DNA from: Planctomycetales bacterium
Lineage (GTDB): Bacteria > Planctomycetota > Planctomycetia > Planctomycetales > Planctomycetaceae
Direction of reading: 5' to 3'
Assembly (NCBI GenBank): GCA_020050375.1
Contig: JAGVKR010000673.1
Span: 1 to 9,322 of the forward strand
DNA length: 9,322 nt
In this document: positions 5,785 to 9,322 of the stretch, one piece after another
Position numbering within the stretch: position 1 is the first letter of the stretch
How the letters are laid out: each line of letters opens with the position of its first letter
Notes under the pieces: generated by a model
Told to the model about the DNA's origin: nothing
The model's database searches: none
Seen by the model: only the letters and a program-made list of their open reading frames with translations
Translations under genes and position numbers: made by a program

Positions 5785-7116
5785 TTGCGCCTCGCCACTG
5801 CCTGCCTTTCGCTCGTTTCGCTGCTCTACGTGTTCTCGATGACTGCGACCGCTCAGGAGAGCAATCAGCCGCCGAGGGGCTTCACGGCGATCTTCAACGG
5901 CAAAGATCTGTCGGGTTGGCACGGAATGGGGCACTTCGATCCACGAAAGCTGTGGGCCATGTCGGACGACGAGCAAAAGAAAAAACGCTCCGATGAAATC
6001 TCCGACTTCCAAAAGCACTGGCGAATCGAGAGCGGCGAACTGGTGAACGACGGCGAGGGAGGCTACGCCACCACCAACAAGGATTACGGCGATATTGAAC
6101 TTTGGATCGATTACAAGACGGTCGCCAAGGCCGACAGCGGGATCTACCTGCGCGCCACGCCGCAGGTGCAGATCTGGGATACCACCAAGGAAGGGGGCAA
6201 ATGGGAGATCGGCGCCGACAAAGGCTCGGGCGGGCTTTGGAACAACAGCAAAGGCGCCCCCGGAAAGGACCCGCTTATCGTCGCCGACAAGCCGTTCGGA
6301 GAGTGGAATCGCTTCCGCATCCGGCAGGTCGGCGATCGCACCTCGGTCTGGCTGAACGACAAATTGGTCGTCGACGCTGCCCCGCTCGAAAATTTCTGGG
6401 ATCGAACGCGTCCCCTGTTTTCAAAGGGGCCCCTTCAGTTGCAGACGCACGGCGGCGAAATCCGCTGGCGGAACATTTTCGTCCGCGAGATCCCGGCGGA
6501 CGAAGCCAATGCGCTGCTCCGCGGGAAGGACCCCGAAGGTTTCGTTGCCGTCTTCAACGGAAAAAACCTCGAAGACTGGGCCGGGGCGGTGGAGAATTAC
6601 GATGTCAAAGATGGCGCGGTGACTTGCAAAGCCGGCAAAGGAGGCGTGCTCCATACCAAAGAGAAGTACGACGACTTCGTCGTGCGTCTGGAGTTCAAGC
6701 TCCCCCCGGCGGGCAACAACGGTTTGGCGATCCGTTATTCCGGCAAGGGAGACCCGGCCTACGAGGGAATGTGCGAATTGCAGGTCCTCGACACCGAAGA
6801 CGCGAAATATGCCAACCTTGATCCCCGCCAGGCACACGGTTCGGCCTATGGAATAATCCCCGCACATCGCGGTTACCTTCGCCCAGTCGGCCAGTGGAAT
6901 TACCAGCAAGTCACTGTGCAGGGCTCGAGCATCAAGGTTGAGCTGAACGGCACGACGATCCTCGACGGCGATCTCGGGAAGGTCACCGAGTTCATGAACA
7001 ACTCGCCGCATCCCGGCAAAGACTTGAAGTCGGGCTATTTCGGCTTCGCCGGCCACTCCGACCCGGTTGAATTCCGAAACATCAGCATCAAGCGTCTCAA
7101 GCCGGCGGGAACGTAA
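5785..7116 (+). CDS. secreted protein with two DUF1080 (3-keto-disaccharide hydrolase) domains
   Basis: This 443-residue protein has a signal peptide: Arg2, a hydrophobic core (about 3-18), then ATA|QE with likely cleavage after Ala23. Two DUF1080 domains follow, each opening with FNGK: FNGKDLSGW (37-45), ending near 234, and FNGKNLEDW (257-265), ending near 437. Domain 1 carries the YGDIELWIDYKT..ADSGIYLR..PQVQIWD signature (101-132). Domain 2 has NNGLAIRYSG (311-320) and CELQVLD (330-336). DUF1080 has a concanavalin A-like lectin/glucanase sandwich fold; characterised members hydrolyse 3-keto-glycosides. The family is greatly expanded in planctomycetes. Export implies action in the periplasm or outside the cell on oxidised sugars or glycans; the substrate is unknown. 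The start is TTG, supported by AGGGAG at 7-base spacing and by the signal peptide beginning exactly there. An oxidoreductase partner is often nearby in such systems, but none is seen here. It ends at a convergent hairpin-rich spacer. Confidence 0.9.
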   Translation: MRLATACLSLVSLLYVFSMTATAQESNQPPRGFTAIFNGKDLSGWHGMGHFDPRKLWAMSDDEQKKKRSDEISDFQKHWRIESGELVNDGEGGYATTNKDYGDIELWIDYKTVAKADSGIYLRATPQVQIWDTTKEGGKWEIGADKGSGGLWNNSKGAPGKDPLIVADKPFGEWNRFRIRQVGDRTSVWLNDKLVVDAAPLENFWDRTRPLFSKGPLQLQTHGGEIRWRNIFVREIPADEANALLRGKDPEGFVAVFNGKNLEDWAGAVENYDVKDGAVTCKAGKGGVLHTKEKYDDFVVRLEFKLPPAGNNGLAIRYSGKGDPAYEGMCELQVLDTEDAKYANLDPRQAHGSAYGIIPAHRGYLRPVGQWNYQQVTVQGSSIKVELNGTTILDGDLGKVTEFMNNSPHPGKDLKSGYFGFAGHSDPVEFRNISIKRLKPAGT

Positions 7117-7130
7117 AGCGTGCCGGCGAG

Positions 7131-7150
7131 CGGGGGGCGTGAGCCCCCTG
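7131..7150. terminator. GC-rich hairpin after the DUF1080 gene
   Basis: CGGGGGGC and GCCCCCTG form an 8-pair stem (one G/T) closed by the tetraloop GTGA, a GNRA-type loop. It starts 15 bases after the stop codon. It lacks a T-run, so it may be a terminator, a 3'-end stabiliser or a dispersed repeat. Confidence 0.45.
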
Positions 7151-7192
7151 AATCTCGGCCAGTTCACGCCGCGCCGGATCTCTCACTGCGAG

Positions 7193-7270
7193 CCACCGGG
7201 TTTACCCCGGTGGGCCGCTGGTCGATTCGATCGACCGTCGTGAAAAGGACGGCGGGGATCAACCCCGCCG
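7193..7270. repeat. cluster of three dyads in the convergent spacer
   Basis: CCACCGGG-TTTAC-CCCGGTGG (7193-7213) is an 8-pair hairpin. GGTCGAT-TCG-ATCGACC (7220-7236) is a 7-pair inverted repeat. CGGCGGGG-ATCAA-CCCCGCCG (7250-7270) is an 8-pair hairpin. With the 7131-7150 stem, four dyads sit between the convergent DUF1080 and ald genes. They can act on transcripts from both strands, so bidirectional termination is plausible. Confidence 0.6.
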
Positions 7271-7331
7271 CTCACGAGCGGTAATTGCATTCTGTCGCGC
7301 GCGTCGTTCTTTAAGCCTCAGGTCCCGATCC

Positions 7332-8453
7332 TCAAGCCTTCTCTACCCCAGGTTGATACGGCGAATAGGGGATTCCGAACGTGTCGGCGACCGCCTTGTT
7401 CGTCAGCCGGCCATCGTACATGTTGACGGCATTGGCCAAGCCGGGATCGCGGGCCGCAGCGCCGTGCAGGCCGAGCTGCGCGATTTGGAGCACGTACGGA
7501 AACGTGACGTTGCACAGTGCGTAGGTGCTCGTTCGCCCGACGGCGCCCGGCATGTTGGTGACGCAGTAGTGGACGACGCCGTGAATGATGTAAGTCGGTT
7601 TGGAATGAGTCGTCGGGCGCGATGTCTCGACACAGCCTCCCTGATCGATCGCCACGTCGATGATCACGGCCCCCGGCTTCATCAATTTCAAGTCGTCTTC
7701 GCGAACGAGGCGCGGGGCGCGGGCCCCTTCGATCAGCACGGCGCCGATGAGCAGGTCGGCACGTGAGAGCTGGTCGCGGATGTTGTGCCGATCGCTGTAG
7801 AGCGTGTTGACATTGGCCGGCATGATGTCGTCGAGATACCGCAGCCGATCGACGTTGATGTCGAGGATGTTGACATCCGCCTGAAATCCGGCGGCGATAC
7901 GGGCCGCGTTCTTGCCGACGATCCCGCCTCCCAAGATGCAAATGTGCGCCGGCGGCACGCCGGGCACGCCTCCCAGCAAAATCCCCCGCCCTTCCTGCGG
8001 GCGTTCCAGATACTTGGCCCCCTCCTGAATGCTCATTCGACCGGCGACTTCGCTCATCGGCGTGAGGCACGGGAGATCGCCGTTCCGACCGCGCAAAGTC
8101 TCGTAAGCGGCCGCCGTGACTCCCGTGGCCAGCACGCCGCGCGTCAACGATTCGCTGGCGGCAAAGTGCAGATACGTGAACAGGATCTGCCCGCGACGGA
8201 GCAGGGGGATCTCCTGCGTTTGCGGCTCCTTGACTTTGACCACCAGCTCGGCCTGCCCCCAGACTTCGGCCGCCGTCTCGACGATCTCGGCGCCGTTCTC
8301 ACGATACTGCTCATCGAAAATTCCGCTCCCGAGCCCGGCTCCGCGCTCGACCAGCACGAGATGCCCGGCGCGGGTCAGTTCCTCGACGCCAACCGGCAGC
8401 AGGGCGACCCGGTATTCATCCTGTTTGATCTCGCGCGGCAGTCCAACGATCAT
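7332..8453 (-). CDS. ald: alanine dehydrogenase
   Basis: This 373-residue enzyme interconverts L-alanine and pyruvate plus ammonium using NAD+/NADH. Key residues fall at the same numbers as in the Mycobacterium tuberculosis enzyme: Arg15 (EYRVAL) and Lys75 (VKVKEP) for substrate carboxylate and keto binding, His96 (YLHFA) and Asp270 (VAIDQGG) for catalysis. The Rossmann motif GGGIVG (175-180) and Asp198 (NILDIN), which binds the NAD ribose, are present. The length matches the family (about 370) and nothing is missing. The ATG at 8453 gives the standard MIVGLPREIK N-terminus and has a GGAGA ribosome binding site (8461-8465) 7 bases upstream. It lies downstream of the zinc-ribbon gene on the same strand with an 88-base gap, so cotranscription is possible. 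It converges on the DUF1080 gene. Confidence 0.96.
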   Translation of the reverse strand: MIVGLPREIKQDEYRVALLPVGVEELTRAGHLVLVERGAGLGSGIFDEQYRENGAEIVETAAEVWGQAELVVKVKEPQTQEIPLLRRGQILFTYLHFAASESLTRGVLATGVTAAAYETLRGRNGDLPCLTPMSEVAGRMSIQEGAKYLERPQEGRGILLGGVPGVPPAHICILGGGIVGKNAARIAAGFQADVNILDINVDRLRYLDDIMPANVNTLYSDRHNIRDQLSRADLLIGAVLIEGARAPRLVREDDLKLMKPGAVIIDVAIDQGGCVETSRPTTHSKPTYIIHGVVHYCVTNMPGAVGRTSTYALCNVTFPYVLQIAQLGLHGAAARDPGLANAVNMYDGRLTNKAVADTFGIPYSPYQPGVEKA

Positions 8454-8541
8454 CCGTGGCTCTCCGTAGTTTCTTTTAAAACGGTTGGTTGGTATCGCTC
8501 GTTCTCGACCAATGCGTCGCTTGGCGGTTGCGTTCGTCGCA

Positions 8542-8727
8542 CTAAGAAAACTCCTTCCCGCAATGCCGGCATTTCCCCGCTGTAACCGGTGTCTCCTTCT
8601 TACAATGGGGACAATCGAGCGTCGCGTGTCCCAATCGAAATCGGCTCAGCCCTCCCACGGCGGCAACGAGAATGCCGATGGCGAGGAGGGCCACAAGCCC
8701 CACCACGATCAGACCGAGTAAGCTCAT
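8542..8727 (-). CDS. small membrane-anchored zinc-ribbon protein
   Basis: This 61-residue protein has one hydrophobic segment (about 3-25: LLGLIVVGLVALLAIGILVAA) followed by a short basic link and a zinc-ribbon-like pair of knuckles, Cys39-x2-Cys42 and Cys53-x2-Cys56, with ten residues between the pairs. The second knuckle, CRHCGKEF, is typical of small bacterial zinc-ribbon domains. By the positive-inside rule the ribbon should face the cytoplasm. The function is unknown: it could be a structural adaptor or regulatory peptide. The ATG at 8727 has only a weak ribosome binding site (GGA, 6 bases off), but the clean membrane-plus-ribbon layout supports a real gene. It sits between tal and ald on the same strand, 67 bases after the tal stop. 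Confidence 0.75.
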   Translation of the reverse strand: MSLLGLIVVGLVALLAIGILVAAVGGLSRFRLGHATLDCPHCKKETPVTAGKCRHCGKEFS

Positions 8728-8738
8728 GGCAAGTCCGG

Positions 8739-8765
8739 GGCGGTATGCTGGAAAGCAGGCCCGCC
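8739..8765 (-). other. interrupted stem between tal and the zinc-ribbon gene
   Basis: GGCGG and CCGCC form an outer stem around an inner TGCT/AGCA stem with a 4-base loop, separated by a small internal loop. No T-run follows in the minus direction. It could be a processing or stability element in a polycistronic transcript. Confidence 0.25.
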
Positions 8766-8794
8766 GATGCGGACCCGATCGCGCTCGACGCTCA

Positions 8795-9322
8795 TCAACC
8801 GACGTTCAAACTTTTGCGCTTCTCACCGATCAACTTGAGCAGCGCTTTCTGCGGGTCGGCGAATTTCTTCAGGCCTTCCTCCATCAGCACTTCTTCCATC
8901 TTCTGAAAGTCGACATGCCGGTCGATCTCCGCGAGGATCTCCGCCGAGGGCATTTGATCGACGGTGGGAGTGAATGCCTTTTCCTTCATCTCCTGGATGG
9001 CGGCGTTCGTCGCCGGAGGGTTTGTCTGGATATCCGATCCGGCGAGGGCTCCGACATATTTGTCGGCCGGATCCTTCGGGTCTTTCGTGCCGGTGCTGGC
9101 GAACACGATTTCCTGGTGGAGCGGCAGATTTTTGCCTCGCCAGTACGATTGATTCTCTTTCCAAATCCGTTTCACGTTGACGATTCCCACCTGACCCTGG
9201 GCCAGCGGAGACAACTGCGGCACATACTGTTTCGTATAAACGTCGATGCGGCTGACGAAAATGCTGTACACCGATTTGAAGGCTTCGAGCGATTTGCGGC
9301 GCTGAGCGCCGCGCCAGACTGC
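8795..9322 (-). CDS. tal: transaldolase, C-terminal part (5' end outside window)
   Basis: The frame stays open from the TGA at 8795-8797 to the right edge, giving 175 visible residues; the internal GTG at 9271 is not the start, because the frame continues upstream as ...[24 protein letters not shown] matches the conserved FVSR(I/V)D strand, which binds the substrate phosphate. FASTGTKDP and the following YVGALAG.DIQTNPP match the late conserved block of the long (Mycobacterium-type) transaldolases. Transaldolase moves a dihydroxyacetone unit between sugar phosphates in the non-oxidative pentose phosphate pathway, in the cytoplasm. The Schiff-base lysine lies in the missing N-terminal part, so activity cannot be judged. 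The chain ends about 30 residues after the last conserved motif ([15 protein letters not shown]), so there is no fused phosphoglucose isomerase domain. It is probably the first visible gene of the minus-strand group. Confidence 0.88.
   Translation of the reverse strand, partial: AVWRGAQRRKSLEAFKSVYSIFVSRIDVYTKQYVPQLSPLAQGQVGIVNVKRIWKENQSYWRGKNLPLHQEIVFASTGTKDPKDPADKYVGALAGSDIQTNPPATNAAIQEMKEKAFTPTVDQMPSAEILAEIDRHVDFQKMEEVLMEEGLKKFADPQKALLKLIGEKRKSLNVG

Noticed and set aside
6421..7167. 248-codon open frame on the minus strand opposite the DUF1080 gene
   Set aside because: Shadow of the well-supported plus-strand gene, with no domain resemblance.
7785..8585. 266-codon plus-strand open frame
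   Set aside because: Shadow of ald extending into the spacer and the zinc-ribbon gene; composition does not look like a real protein.
8795..9271. Transaldolase gene starting at the GTG at 9271
   Set aside because: The frame is open to the window edge with transaldolase-like sequence, and a full-length enzyme needs the upstream catalytic part.

Overview
The window looks like chromosomal DNA from a GC-rich planctomycete. The signs are a short planctomycete-style sigma factor, a secreted protein with two DUF1080 (3-keto-disaccharide hydrolase) domains, an alpha-toroid-like hypothetical protein with a basic low-complexity tail, and intergenic spacers full of GC-rich palindromes and short tandem repeats. 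No mobile element, tRNA, rRNA or CRISPR array was seen. The assignment rests on recognised protein families and spacer style, not on a marker gene.

Layout, left to right. 1-813 (+): C-terminal part of a hypothetical protein that starts outside the window. 905-1546 (+): sigma-70 family (ECF-like) sigma factor. 1589-1951 (-): divergent alkyltransferase-like protein of the MGMT DNA-binding family, lacking the acceptor cysteine. 2245-2886 (+): LexA repressor, divergent from the previous gene across a 293-base spacer that holds several small dyads. 2887-3458: 572 bases without a gene but dense in repeats (nested inverted repeat, C/G-run element with G-quadruplex potential, perfect TATAAT, small stems, heptamer array). 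3465-5591 (+): GlgX glycogen-debranching enzyme. 5785-7116 (+): secreted double DUF1080 protein. 7117-7331: convergent spacer with four dyads or hairpins. 7332-8453 (-): alanine dehydrogenase. 8542-8727 (-): 61-residue membrane-anchored zinc-ribbon protein. 8795-9322 (-): C-terminal part of transaldolase, continuing past the right edge.

How the genes may work together. lexA and the alkyltransferase-like gene form a plausible DNA-damage pair: one controls the SOS response, the other belongs to a family that flags O6-alkylguanine for nucleotide excision repair. Their divergent arrangement suggests shared control, but no verified LexA operator was found. GlgX (glycogen breakdown), the DUF1080 protein (probable extracytoplasmic sugar chemistry), transaldolase (pentose phosphate pathway) and alanine dehydrogenase (pyruvate/alanine) are central or carbohydrate metabolism, and nothing binds them into one operon. 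The three minus-strand genes at the right (tal, zinc ribbon, ald) are codirectional with 67- and 88-base gaps and could be cotranscribed.

Most of the window is ordinary housekeeping. The parts most worth a second look are the unusual alkyltransferase-like protein beside lexA and the structured lexA-glgX spacer. I see no clear multi-gene undescribed system.
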